NCBI GenBank assembly: GCA_018902385.1
Contig: JABSSW010000003.1
Location: 1,178,001-1,242,000 of the forward strand
Direction: 5' to 3'
Source of the DNA: Physcia stellaris
Taxonomy: Eukaryota; Ascomycota; Lecanoromycetes; Caliciales; Physciaceae
DNA: 64,000 bases
Below the pieces are notes generated by a model. It did not search any database. It was not told where the DNA came from and was given only the letters and a program-made list of their open reading frames with translations. The stretch's first letter is position 1. The number at the start of each line of letters is the position of its first letter. Position numbers and translations under genes: made by a program. Of the stretch, positions 46,978 through 58,227 are shown in pieces.

Positions 46978-49107
46978 CTAATGCCTGCAAAGCCACTCCA
47001 CAAGCACGCCCACCTCCTCCGCGATCCCCAACACCTCCCCCTGTCCCTCCTCATCCGCTAAAACCTCAACAACCCCACCCGGCCCAATCCCGAAATCTAC
47101 ACTCCTCAGCTCCCTCCCTTGGGGCCACACCACACTAATGCGGGGCGGACTCGAGGTAGTGGAGAGCGTGATATCGATCGGCAGCACCTTATCCCTCGCC
47201 CCAGCTCCATTCGCGATAGGAATAGGAGGTTCATCGTCATCAGCGAGCAGCGCGGCTAGTTCTTCATCGACGGTCATTTCCGAGTCGTGGATCAACGTAT
47301 CTGGATCTGAGCCATTGAGGTGTTGACTTTCGTCGTCTTTGTCTGTTGAAAAGGAGGGGGAATCAGGATCAGGCGCGAAACTCCGTCTCAGGATACTCCC
47401 CACCAGTGCCCACTGTCTTAGCTGGGGTAGGATCGCTATGAGTTGTCGCGGGTGCGAGAAGGGGAGGGAGTCGAGCGTGCGGCCGTAGTCGGGCTGGAGG
47501 GTGAAGAGTGTGTAGCGGTGCGTATGTTCCTTCGCAGCTCCTGAGGCATCGTAGGAATTTATTTTCTTGGTGACGGCGCGCTGGCTGCTTTGCGCCTGGG
47601 TTTGCGTTTGAGGTACTGGGACGTCGGCGAAGAGCAGCGATTCGTAGGTCGTGGGCTGGATGCTTTCTTGGGTAAGAGGCGCGTTGAGGGCGAGGTGGAT
47701 GTCGGCTGCGACTTGGAGTGGCACTACTAGAGGAGGTTCGAAGCGCGCTATGAAGCGGACGTTCGGGGTGTGGAGGTCTGTGCTTGTGGTGGTGTTTTCT
47801 GGGGGTTTATCGGGGGCGAGGTAGGTTGGAGGAGGCTCTTGCCAATTCAGGGAGGAGGTATGTTTGAGGAATGGGTCGTCCTCGGTGGAAGCGGGTTTCT
47901 CGAGGGGCGAGCCGAGCCAGGAGTCCGGGATGCGGATGGAAGGGTAGAGGGAAGATGATGAGCCTTCGGTTTCGATGATCAAGGAGTGGATGGTTGGCTC
48001 TTCTTCGGTAGCTGACGGAGTGTCGGTATCGATATCCATGGCTCCTTGCTCTGGTGTCGTTGGCAGAAGGAGATGCCTTTCCATCCAGTATTGTAAAGCG
48101 AGTCCCACCCGGCCTCTTGTGTGCATCTTCGGTCTGCCACTGCCTCGACATAGTACTTCTCGATCGATGGCCTCTTTTCTTGCATCAGGTCCTTTGGACT
48201 CCCTTGCCTTCCCAACTTCAAGGTCGAATACTGTTTGTAGAGCTGCTCGAATCCCCTCTACTGCATCAAAGCAGTCCACGCCACCTTCGCTCAGCTTATC
48301 CATTCTCGCCAGTCGCTCCAGATTTCCGACGAAGGCGTCTAGCATCACATAGCCCACCTCCTCTTTCGCGGCCAGATCTTTCTTCAGAATATCCGCCCCA
48401 TCACCGGAACTCTTCCCAACCTCAGCCCCACTGTTGGAGAACTCCAATGTCACGTTCTTGACTTCCTCCAGATTGAACTCAACATCAACCAACACCCCAT
48501 TACCAGCAATACTCAGCATCCTTTTTCCTCCCCTCCCCTCTTCCCAAAGACACTCCAACCCCACTCTCTTCGCTGCCCTCTCCAGCCCCTCCTGACACAC
48601 CCTCCCCCACCTCGTCCCAACCAAAGCAACAATCTCTTCCACCTTCTTCCTCCTCTCCTCATCCTGATCCCTCACACCCACAATCCCCAACCCATTCAAG
48701 GCACCACTGGTCCCCGCCTGCCCCGCTCCCAGCGGACTCATTCCCGTCCCCATCCCCATCCCCATCCCCGCCGGCGTCAACCCAGTCTTCTCCATCAACG
48801 CCACATGCGCGTCCAAAGCCGCATTGGAACCAGTAGACCCTGTTTGACTAGCGCCTGTAGGGACCCGCGACATACTGAAGCCGCCGGAGTTGGCGCCAAG
48901 GGTATGGCTCAAGGGGCTGGCTTTTGCGAAGTTCGAGCGGAGGTAAGCGGGGGAAGCGACGGAGCGCAGGGTGGCGGGAGTGGAGCCTGGCGCGGGAGGG
49001 GAGGTGACGGAGGACATCGGGGTGGGAGTGTGTACGGCGGTGGTGGAGCGAGGAGTTGGACGGGAGGGAGCGGCGTGGGGCCGGGGGGTGGACGTTGGGG
49101 TTGCCAT
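46978..49107 (-). CDS. MED1: Mediator complex subunit 1, fungal type
   Basis: A single exon of 709 aa. The N-terminal 130 residues are Ser/Thr/Pro-rich and low in complexity, with an MGMGMGTGM run. The Med1 domain follows: EERRKKVEEIVALVGTRWGR, VCQEGLERAAKRVGLECLWE, then KRMLSIAGNGVLVDVEFN and VEGIRAALQTVFDLEV. Residues 330-350 (GRVGLALQYWMERHLLLP) are also typical of fungal Med1. The middle-module subunit links activators with RNA polymerase II. An acidic stretch (EELAALLADDDE) lies near residue 620. It is convergent with the BTB gene. Confidence 0.88.
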   Translation of the reverse strand: MATPTSTPRPHAAPSRPTPRSTTAVHTPTPMSSVTSPPAPGSTPATLRSVASPAYLRSNFAKASPLSHTLGANSGGFSMSRVPTGASQTGSTGSNAALDAHVALMEKTGLTPAGMGMGMGTGMSPLGAGQAGTSGALNGLGIVGVRDQDEERRKKVEEIVALVGTRWGRVCQEGLERAAKRVGLECLWEEGRGGKRMLSIAGNGVLVDVEFNLEEVKNVTLEFSNSGAEVGKSSGDGADILKKDLAAKEEVGYVMLDAFVGNLERLARMDKLSEGGVDCFDAVEGIRAALQTVFDLEVGKARESKGPDARKEAIDREVLCRGSGRPKMHTRGRVGLALQYWMERHLLLPTTPEQGAMDIDTDTPSATEEEPTIHSLIIETEGSSSSLYPSIRIPDSWLGSPLEKPASTEDDPFLKHTSSLNWQEPPPTYLAPDKPPENTTTSTDLHTPNVRFIARFEPPLVVPLQVAADIHLALNAPLTQESIQPTTYESLLFADVPVPQTQTQAQSSQRAVTKKINSYDASGAAKEHTHRYTLFTLQPDYGRTLDSLPFSHPRQLIAILPQLRQWALVGSILRRSFAPDPDSPSFSTDKDDESQHLNGSDPDTLIHDSEMTVDEELAALLADDDEPPIPIANGAGARDKVLPIDITLSTTSSPPRISVVWPQGRELRSVDFGIGPGGVVEVLADEEGQGEVLGIAEEVGVLVEWLCRH

Positions 49108-49902
49108 GGTGAGGTGGTGAGGAGGTTCGAGGAAATGGATGTACGTTTATCAGGGTAGCTCGCGTTTTAGGCTTGAAGGCATCGCTCGTAGTCACGGTAT
49201 TTCAACAGACACTCAGTGCTGATGAACTTGGTGATGTGGTCCTTGGTGGTGAAACACCGTTTGGCGGCCAAGCTTGGGCTGGGTCTGCGAATCGTCGCAT
49301 GTGTCAATTGAGGTCTTCAACCTAAGGTATTCAAATATTCATCGAGCCAGATGTGTTGGGGGTATTGATCCCAAACAAGCGGTGACTTGATCCTCCACTG
49401 CTCTCTGAAAAAAATTTGGCTTGGCATCAGACCAAATTCATACAGCTCTGGCCCTCTATCCGTACAGTCTTCGGAATTATAGATTGATTCTTGAGTCACT
49501 GTGTCTTCCACTTCATCAAAGCAGGCAAGTAAGTAAGCAAGCATGCACAACTATGGATTTGCCAGATTCGTCTCCAAAATACAAGTTAGAGCATTCGTTG
49601 CTCCTTTCACCATAGCACCGTAAACAAAGAAGCAAGTAAATAGATAAACGCGCAAGTAAGCAAGCACTGGGTTCCCCCCAATCGATGGAGTCTTTGACTC
49701 ATTATCCACTTTTCAATCTGCAAGGCCAGTGGGTACCGTTAACCCCAGCTCCTTGCAACGTTTCATCATGTATGCATATGTCCTCTTTATATTGCTGTCT
49801 GTTGCCCCACTTTACCACATGTTATCACATTTAGTTCTTTAAATCTTAATTCTTGTCTTCTTCCTTACTTTCCGTCCCACCTTCTCCTCACTGATCGGGT
49901 GA
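49108..49902. other. Intergenic region between MED1 and the WOPR gene
   Basis: No gene. Two clusters of AAGT/AAGC-type tetranucleotide runs occur near 49520-49545 and 49628-49668. It holds the MED1 promoter and the 3' untranslated region of the WOPR gene. Confidence 0.45.
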
Positions 49903-51604
49903 TCAAGTCCTGAACACACGATCCAACTTCTGCAGTTGTCTCGTATCCTCATTTGGTCCCGCGCCCGCCACTGGTCCCGGTCTTAGGCTATTATCCCTTT
50001 TCGCCTCCTTGCTATTACCCTCAGCAGGGCTCTTACTCCCACTCCCATTTCTATTCGTACCTCTCTCGCTCATCGCCTGGGCCGGGCTCTGGTTTGTGGG
50101 GTTTGAAACCGACTTCGAGGCGGAAGGTGGAGGCGGGTCATTCATTAAGGAGCCAATGCTCGGAATGGTGCTAGCTTGAGATTGGGCCAGGGGCTGGGAT
50201 TGAGAAGTACCGTTCGTATGATTCAGCGGGGTAGAGGTATGAGGGGCGTGTTGCGGTTGTGAGACGTGAGGTGACGGCGTGCGCGAGGGCGCAGAGCGAC
50301 TTGGATGTTGATGTGCGAGCGGCGAGGGTGCCATCAGGCGTGGATCGATTGGGGTAGAAGACGGCTGGGTTTGCGGGTGTGGGCGTGAAGGAATTTGGTT
50401 TTGCGATGGTATCTGAGAGTGAGCATACTGCTGAGGTGGTTGTGGGTACTGCTGGTGCGATTGCTGGTAGGGTGGTTGGTCCTGGTGGGTGTAGGGAGGG
50501 TAATTTGGGTAGTGCGGTGGAGGTTGCTGCTGCTGTGGATGCTGGTCATATGGATGATGTGCTTGTTGATGGACTGGCCCCGAATGCTGCATAGGCTCGG
50601 GGAAGGCCGTGGTATTGCTGGTGTGAGCTACCACTGCTCGAGACGCGATGGTGGTAAGGTTGGCGTTGAGGTGGAGGCGGTAGATTTTCATTCGGTCCAG
50701 GTGGCCGTTCATAATGAGGTCCAGGTGAGCGATCATATGGGTGAGGGTGAGGATGAGGGCTGCGGCTTTGTTGCGGCTGTGACGTAGGATTTGCGGATTG
50801 GGAGTGTGACAATGGAGAATATCCGTTTGGCGGCGATGGACCGTGTGGGCCATATTGGTAGTCATATTGATGATATCCATTGGCATTGCCGTTGTGCATT
50901 GGAGACTGCGGCGTCCAACCATATCCAGGCTGTGCGTACAATTGGTGCTGTGGCGCTCCAGACCGAGCATACCCTGCCATATGAGGCACTGTCGAATAGG
51001 GCGCACTGACCATTGGAGCCCTTGTCACGGGGGGTATGCCGTTCTCGAGAATAGTAGCTTCTGGATACATACCCTTCTGGGGACGGATATGTCGCAGCTG
51101 TGGATCGGTTGACGGATTACACAGGCCTCCAGCGTTGGGGTGTGATCGTGCGTAGTAGCTGATAAGATGTAGATGGTTTCCAGATGAATTCGTGATGCTG
51201 AATGACTGTTTCATGAGACCATCTGGCTTGTATCGGTACCCATCATGTCCATCGTCCCCGGCCATTTCGAGATCGGAATCACTGCCTCGAGTACTATCAG
51301 GTGTCTTTCCAGCTCTTGTTGCTGCAAGTGGTGCAGCGAATCCGTTGCCTCCCCGCTTGCCTTCCATTTCGCGATATGTTAGGAAACTGCCAGAAACTCG
51401 ACTGGCGCTCCAGGATTTCCCATCAGTCCATCTTCGCATCCCTGCTTCTCGCTCGTCCCAAACGAAGACGGAACCTGATTTGATATTTTGTCGTTCCTTT
51501 TCAGAGAGTCTTCGCTGGACTCGAGGTAAGAGGCCTAGTCGACATGCTTCGAATAGGATGATGGCATCCTGAGGGGTGCGGACATGGCCTGTGTAAGTCT
51601 CCAT
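49903..51604 (-). CDS. SGE1: WOPR-domain transcription factor (Sge1/Ryp1/Wor1 type)
   Basis: The N-terminus carries the first WOPR block (TPQDAIILFEACRLGLLPRV, SGSVFVWDEREAGMRRWTDG, SWSASRVSGSFLTYREME). The second block follows an acidic linker (YRYKPDGLMKQSFSI, HLHLISYYAR). The rest is Gln/Pro/His/Ser-rich, as in this master regulator of morphology and effector expression. The frame from 51604 closes at about 50546. The long Gln/Pro-rich C-terminus down to 49903 is in the next frame. The join lies between about 50640 and 50550. An intron of 58 or 70 nt would fit the phase, but neither has a good branch point. A one-base indel is the alternative. The WOPR part is certain; the exact C-terminal join is not. 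Confidence 0.85.
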
Positions 51605-54207
51605 CAGGGAGACTCGATAGTCCAGGCTATATGACCAGCCTCACGGTTTAAGCTTCGATGTCCTAAACTATCTTCTAGATAAGAGTAAGCATATACGCCA
51701 ACTTCAAACAGTAGAAATACTCGTATATAAAAGCAGGCTGTTCAGTCCGCTTTCAGTTTCACAGAGTTGCTACTCTAGATGAATGCTAACTGGCATGGTG
51801 AATCGAAGCAACACCCATGCTGGGAATGAAGTGACTTGACTGTTCATCTCTGGCGAATTTCATGGGTAACAAGAGTTTCATTTGAAAATTGTTGGACACT
51901 CATCACATCCTCTTCATAGACGGGTAGGATGTTAGAATTAGGAGGTCTGACTTACGCTATGTTGCATGTCAGACAGCTTGTCACCCCGAAAAGCTGATTA
52001 TGGCCTTATGCATTAAAGATCAGCTCGATTCTGAGGTAGGGTGGAACTGCCCTGAGCAAGTGCGGTTTTAGTGTCTCTGGTCTTTGTCGAGGTTTTGTCC
52101 GAAGAGCTGTTTGATGGAGTAAGGTCTTAGATGACTGGACTATAAGCAACGGTGCAATTAATGTCCACCTGGACCACGTAATCAATCAATACGTCACGAA
52201 ACAGCCATGACATGAAGTATCATTGAGAGCGACGATATGTTGAGTTGGTCAACGAGAAAGAAGCGGCGTGATTCTTGGAGGGAGGGTGTGTGAAGGGAAG
52301 TACTTTGGTGGTCTGAGCCGAACTAGGACCAATCTTGTCGGTTGATCACGGAGCTGAAATCCGGAAGGAGTCCAGGACTGAAGGTTGAAGGATTGCAGGA
52401 TTTCTGACACGCATAAGATTGCGCAGCTTGGATGATGATTTCGTACGGGGAGTAATATAGAAGAAATCACAGCGTGCAAGCGTTGAGAGGATGAGGTACC
52501 AAGAGAACCAAGAGATTACTATTTTGACGCCTGCAGTTTAGACTTTGCGGAACGCCTATCCCGCCTAGACTTGCAGAACGCCACAGTTCTCTCTGGTCAA
52601 ATCCACCGAGCGAACGAGGGCAGCATCAAGTGAGCCTTCCTCTACTTTTCTGGTTAGATACTGTGGTAGCGACAGTATGTAGAAAGGATGCTTGCGATGG
52701 GCAATGCTAATGATGAAGGTCCAGGGGGACCTCTCAACGCCATCGTGACGGCACTCTACATATGTTTCTCGGACCAAGCTTTATCTTCCAATTAAGCTTA
52801 TGGCACAGAAGGTTGCGCTAATATGCGCCCATGCCGTCAGCACCAATCACATTGCAACTCGAGCGAGCGGGCTAAAGGGAGAGTGTGTCGAATTGTCTTG
52901 GGAAAACGCTTGGCCGCTTGGGCTCATCCACTCTGGCCTTCCGATCGAGATATCCACGAGGCACCAAAGCCTGTTCGATCAGCCGTTGGATAGTCTATTT
53001 GCCGCTAGGTGGCGCACTTTATTTATTCGACGACAATTGGGTTCTGGGGACGACTTAAGGAGTGAAACACTGTTGCCGAGGTCAGCAGGATATCTTAGCA
53101 ATGCAGGAGTCAGCAAATGGCAGCGCTCGGGTCAGGAGCTCCAACATAAGCAGCTATAAGTCGCAACGACTGGAGGAAGATTCAGTGAGGCCACGTAAGC
53201 CATTTGTAGAGAGTCAATGTTCTTGGCTTACATTGGCAGTGCTGCTCAACCCTTGGCAAACAAGGCTCGCAGCGTCGCTGTCGCTTAATGCCGAGGCTTG
53301 ACTCTCACCGAGCACTCCGTACTTATACCTTTTCCACTCCCATGGCACGCTTCTTGCTTTTTTTTTGGTCAATTCCCCGCAGTTTTTGCGGTTTCCGTGC
53401 ATAAGTGCTGCGGGAATTGGGGAAGGGTGTCCGTTGTTATTTTAGAGTAAAGTAAGCTTAATGAGCGCGGCACGTCCCCTGTTTGTCACGAGTCATGAAG
53501 TCGATCTTTGATGAGATCCTTGGAATCTGCATGTAGGCCTTCATTATTACTGAATGACATGGAATGTAGGTGTGGAACACTCATATTTGGGTTGAAACAG
53601 AGGCTTTCGCTTTGCTTCGATAGATTTGACATTCGTCAGTACCATGATTCCTCGTTAAGTCGGATTCTCTCATGCGGTAGCCGCTTCAAAACTTATGTTA
53701 CATTCTATCTACAGCGTAAGGTAGACATTCTTGTGCAGTAGTACTGTTTCCTTCATACAAGTGCTGTGTACGTACTATCGGCGTATGCCTTATGCGTAGC
53801 GACCAATGCTCTAAGTACATTTCGGATGAATTTAGGGATCTTTGAAGGTATTCTTCGGCTTGATACACAGTACCGCCCCAGTCTCAGCAGGCCATCGATT
53901 GCAGATAATACCGGCGTGCACAGTTGGCTTGGATGATCTTGATTCTCGGTCATGACAACCTAGCCCGGCTCAGAAACACGTTGTTGTGATGCACCTTCAC
54001 AACCTGGTGATCTCAGGCCGCTGAACACTCGACGGATTGAGAGCGATCGACATTCACCCCGCTACGTGTTCGTTAGTAAAGAACCCGATATGATCGGATC
54101 ATGCCGCGTCGCTCACGTTTCTTAGTGCCATATGTATTAATTACTTGTAGCCTTGCTTTCTCTACTCGAAGTTGCATACTCGTACACGATCCTTGACGAC
54201 CAAGTTG
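51605..54207. other. 2.6-kb upstream region of the WOPR gene
   Basis: No supportable gene; an ATG-initiated open frame at 52800-53159 has no recognisable domain. Long upstream regions are known for WOPR genes, which are autoregulated in several fungi. I saw no exact TTAAAGTTT-type WOPR site by eye. Confidence 0.4.
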
Positions 54208-55937
54208 CTAGCAGTCGCAGCGTCCGAAATAACGAGGCCAAGGAACGACATCTCTGATGCTTGGAATACCCGCCAGGTATCCTAATAGACGATCAAAGCC
54301 CAGCCCAAACCCGCCGTGAGGCACACTTCCATACCGGCGAAGGTCGATGTACCATTCCATATTACCGCTATCAGTCGAGGGTGAGATGTCAGCATTAGAG
54401 CTGTCATGCTTGCGCTTAGGAGCGTTAAGGTGAGTTCTGCGCATAGCTTGACTAAGATGCTCCAGCCGGTGCTCACGCAACGAGCCACCAACAACCTCGC
54501 AGCCATCTGGCAGGAGCAGATCAAAACAAGCAGCAGTTGCTTGCTGGTCAGATGGATATGAGGAGCTTGTGCTGGTTGGGAGCATATAGAAAGGTTTGAT
54601 CTCCTGCGGATAATGAGTGACGAAGACAGGACTTCCCTTGCCGAAAATGGTGGCAATGTGTCGCTCGTGTTCAAACTGTAACCCACTGCGCCATGAGGGA
54701 CGATGTTTAAATTGCGCTGTGCCAGATCTTGCCGCATATTCAAGTTCATCTATAGCCTCAGAATAGGTGATGCGTGGCCATGGCCGCTCGGTGAGCTCCG
54801 CCCACCGCCTAGATATAAGGCTTGCAGCCTCCTTCCCTGCTTCAATGTCCTCGATGCCATCTCTTCGTTTCAGTGTGAGCATCTCTTGCACCACGCATGT
54901 AGTCCGTAGATTCTTGACAAGCATTTTGAGCATGTCCTCAACCTGGGAAACGACCTCTGACAAGCTCTCCGTACGAAATTCTACTTCTAACATCCAGAAC
55001 TCGCTAAGATGTCGCGATGTGTCGCTCTTCTCGGCACGGAATGTCGGGGATAATGTCCAGACTTTGGCATGCTCACTCATGTATGCTTCCAAGTGTAATT
55101 GAGATGATACTGTAAGGTATTTGGATTCGCGGAAGAAGTGACCAGCACCTTGTGTAGGAGAGTCGTCCTTCCCATCATAATTGTTCGCTGCGGCATTTTG
55201 AGAAACCGTGAAAACTTCGCCTGCTCCTTCGCAGTCTGATGATGTAATTATAGGTGGCTGAAGACGGATGAAGCCGTGGTCTCGGAAGTAGCTCGCGAGA
55301 TGATAGTCACACTCAGATCTGAGCCGCGCAAGCAATGCATGCAACGGGGTCCGCAGCCTTAGATGGGGTATCGTACGGAGAGAGTCGGTGCTGTGGATTT
55401 TCTTGGGTAGTGGATACCTCTGTGATCCGTCAGCTCGACTCGATATACTCGGCGGAGGCCCGCATATCAATCAAATACATACATCCGCGTCCGTCGGTCC
55501 GATGACAGAAACTTCCTCAACGCGTAACTCCTTTTCCTGCTCTTTGTCTGGTGGGCAACGTTGCCATTGTCCGGTCAATGCAACCAAAGCCCCCCTAGAT
55601 AGTCTGCGATATCTCAATCGAGGGTTCACAGTTGCACATTGCTGCGCACGACTCACCCTTCGGCATGGTGAGGCTCAAGCAAGGCTTGCAATGAGCGAGG
55701 TGTGGAGCCATCGCCAATCTCGACGAACGAGTGGCGTTTCTGGTTGCGAATAGTCCGGATGGTACCCACCACACGCGTTGGCTGTAAAGTATTGGCCTCT
55801 TCGGGGTCCTTGCTCAGAATGGTCGCGATGTTGTGGTCATTGATGGTCAGGGTCGATTTCAGTCGGTAAGCTTTCGGCAGGCTGTATCTCGCAGATAGGT
55901 TCCAAAACCCTGGCAGACGGGCCGATGCCCATCTCAT
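54208..55937 (-). CDS. SLM5: Mitochondrial asparaginyl-tRNA synthetase
   Basis: Three exons: 55657-55937, 55483-55594 and 54208-55419, with introns of 62 and 63 nt, giving 534 aa. The first 30 residues are Arg/Ser/Ala-rich with no acidic residues, a mitochondrial import signal. An OB-fold anticodon domain follows (RVVGTIRTIRNQKRHSFVEI, ALVALTGQWQRCP). The class II core has FIRLQPPIITSSDCEGAGEVF, LTVSSQLHLEAYMSEHAKVW, the motif 2 loop (SPTFRAEKSDTSRHLSEFWM), and motif 3 in GFGLGFDRLLGYLAGIPSIRDVVPWPR. It charges mitochondrial tRNA-Asn. A Ser/Asp/Asn loop near residue 470 (KRKHDSSNAD) is a small insert. Confidence 0.93.
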
Positions 55938-57273
55938 GACTTCCAGACTAGAATCAATCGAGGTACTCGTAGATGATCATGGCGGGCTACGACAACAAGA
56001 ATACAGTATTAATGGGATTACTTTATCAGATCTCGCTTAAATCTGCGGCCGACGGGAAGGTGGTGACACGCCCTCGACGCCACGTTCACTAGCCGAATGG
56101 ATTTATGGAAGATAGCTAGGTAGCTACTAGGTAGGTTGTGTGACAAGAGGTGGTACAGCTGATGATTATTTGTTGATCTTTCTATTTACAAAACACCCTA
56201 CCATAGTTGAAAATCCTTCGGAAAAATAAATCGACTGCCATGTGGGCCAACCTACCGAGCTTACTCCGTACATACCGTCACTTGGCAGCATCCCCACCTC
56301 TGCCACTTCTTCACACCCTCTCTTGCCTTCCACTCGTTTTTCAACCTTCCTTCTTCTTCGCTCCGCCACCATTTGCCTTGATCACGAATCGGCCCTGTTA
56401 AGATCTGCCTACGCACGTAGTCGTACACTCCATGCCTGAGGCTAAGCGATGAGATGGTGATGGGCAATGCAACGGTCTGGCGTTGTGGCGTCTTTGGTCC
56501 ATTCTCGTCCTTGTCCATGGCGAATTTCTGATTTGTTGTCTGTCTAGAGTTACCATGCTGATGGTTAGACTTTTCTGATACGCCTCCGGAAAGTCTATCT
56601 GACCCAGCTAGCGGTTAGTGTCCGATCTCTTGGTCGGCAAGTCGAGGGTCTGCGTGCAGCATCTAGGATCGATAGCGCGGAGATCATGCAGGGTGGAGAG
56701 ATCGATATCGAGCCGGACTTCACTGTTTCTGGTACTTGGGACCGTCATGCGCATCCTCATCATTGGCCCAGAGACATCTACCCATGGAATGCTAGATGCA
56801 GATTCCAGCGACGGGTCCACGGATCGAAAGACGTTTCATTATGCCTTCCATATTCCGTCAAGACCTGGCGCGACCTGGTCTAGACACAGCCGTCCACCAC
56901 TGGCGGCTCAAATCTTTGGAGACGATTCATCTGGACCGAGAACGTCCCTCCCTCGTTCATAGGTGCCTGGAAATAGATACGCTTCAACAGCTCAGCACAT
57001 TCTTTCAGTTAACCTTTTCATCGTTTCTCAATACGTCATTTCCTCAACTGCTTTTCTTCTTCATGTCTCGGATCTTTTTCTCTCATTACCTCATTGGTCG
57101 ATGCTGCCTTCCAACCAGGAAAAGTGGTACTGTCCATCGAGGTGGGTCTAAGGCAGCAATAGGCTGCTGGGCGGCCGATCCCTTTTGTATAAATACAGCG
57201 GGTTGGTAACGCTTTACTGTCGCGCCGATTTCGTTGTCATCGAGTAGCGTACGAGTGGTAGCTTCTTTTGACA
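55938..57273. other. Divergent intergenic region upstream of the AsnRS and PARG-like genes
   Basis: 1.3 kb. One small minus-strand open frame at 56261-56518 is listed separately. Nothing else is supported. Confidence 0.4.
56261..56518 (-). CDS. Possible small basic protein, weak support
   Basis: 85 codons from an ATG in good context (CCATGG). The sequence is MDKDENGPKTPQRQ, VALPITISSLSLRHGVYDYV, then a Lys/Trp/Arg-rich half. No family recognised; it may be a first exon or a chance frame. Confidence 0.3.
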   Translation of the reverse strand: MDKDENGPKTPQRQTVALPITISSLSLRHGVYDYVRRQILTGPIRDQGKWWRSEEEGRLKNEWKAREGVKKWQRWGCCQVTVCTE

Positions 57274-58227
57274 ATGCCTCCTGCAAAGTTGAAACCATCA
57301 GACATCGCCGCGGAAGCTAAGAGAACCTATATCCCTTATATTGAGCAAAGGTTTCCACAGTATCCTGTCAGATCCTATCTTTATCCAGATTCATCGAAAT
57401 TAAGACTCAATCCCGCCAACGGACTCTCACGAAGACTAAGGGTGGCAGTCATTGATGGGGACCCAATCGACGTCGCCTTGGACTGGAACGAGTACAACCA
57501 GAGAGGAACTAAAGCCACTACCAGTGAATCCAACGTTGAGGGTGGGCCAATCCCCGTTGTGAGCATGGCCAATGAGAAGCGAGCCGGAGGCGATTGGGAG
57601 TCCGGCTTGATAGCTCCAGAAGAATGCCTTTGCCGTCGTTCGAACCTTGTCCATACTCTTACGATGCCAGCCTCTCAAGTCTCACACTACCCAATACCCA
57701 CAACCGGCGGTGTCTATTCACCACATGTTGGTGTGTACCCAATCCTCGGCTGTTATTTAAGAAACCTACTGACCCTCAAACCAGTTATCTTTCGGTCTGG
57801 ACCTGAAAAGGGCTATAATGTTTGGAGTGATTTCAAGTCCCTGCCTATTATCTCCGTAGCTCCAATCCGAAGACCAAAATTGGATGAAACGGCTACGGAA
57901 TATTCTTTCGACCAAGAAAGAGAATTAATGAAGGAGAAGATGAGAACGGTGTTGAGGATCGCCGCAGCGTCTCAGCATCCGGATCTATGTATGGGCGCCT
58001 TTGGGGCGGGGCCTGGGTTTCGCAACCCTGTAGCGCAAGTAGCTGCTATGTGGAAAGATATCTTGTTCTCAGAGACCGAGTTTCAAGGTGCTTTTTCCAA
58101 CATTGTTTTTGCTATCGAGAGTTCTGCTGCTTCGAGTCCCAAAGGCGGTCCAACAGATCTTGAAATCTTTGAGAAGGAATTTCACCCTTCCAATATTGTG
58201 AAAACCACATATCGAGGAGCTGCCTGA
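57274..58227 (+). CDS. Microbial-type PARG-like macrodomain protein (TIGR02452)
   Basis: A single exon of 317 aa from the ATG at 57274. The N-terminal region (IAAEAKRTYIPYIEQ) fits the helical domain before the macrodomain. The family signature reads VVSMANEKRAGGDWESGLIA then PEECLCRRSNL. In bacterial poly(ADP-ribose) glycohydrolases the loop is GGG-x6-8-QEE with two glutamates in catalysis. Here both Glu are kept, but the Gln is Pro and the glycine run is AGGD. CMGAFGAGPGFRNP near residue 245 is the second phosphate-binding loop. Removal of ADP-ribose is the expected activity, but the altered loop leaves it uncertain. Confidence 0.8.
   Translation: MPPAKLKPSDIAAEAKRTYIPYIEQRFPQYPVRSYLYPDSSKLRLNPANGLSRRLRVAVIDGDPIDVALDWNEYNQRGTKATTSESNVEGGPIPVVSMANEKRAGGDWESGLIAPEECLCRRSNLVHTLTMPASQVSHYPIPTTGGVYSPHVGVYPILGCYLRNLLTLKPVIFRSGPEKGYNVWSDFKSLPIISVAPIRRPKLDETATEYSFDQERELMKEKMRTVLRIAAASQHPDLCMGAFGAGPGFRNPVAQVAAMWKDILFSETEFQGAFSNIVFAIESSAASSPKGGPTDLEIFEKEFHPSNIVKTTYRGAA

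Noticed and set aside
46353-47054. Minus-strand open frame with long serine/leucine runs
   Set aside because: It is created by reading the complement of the purine tract at 46619-46764 and runs into the MED1 coding region in another frame.
52800-53159. ATG-initiated 119-codon frame upstream of the WOPR gene
   Set aside because: No domain, no signal peptide and no supporting introns; most likely chance.
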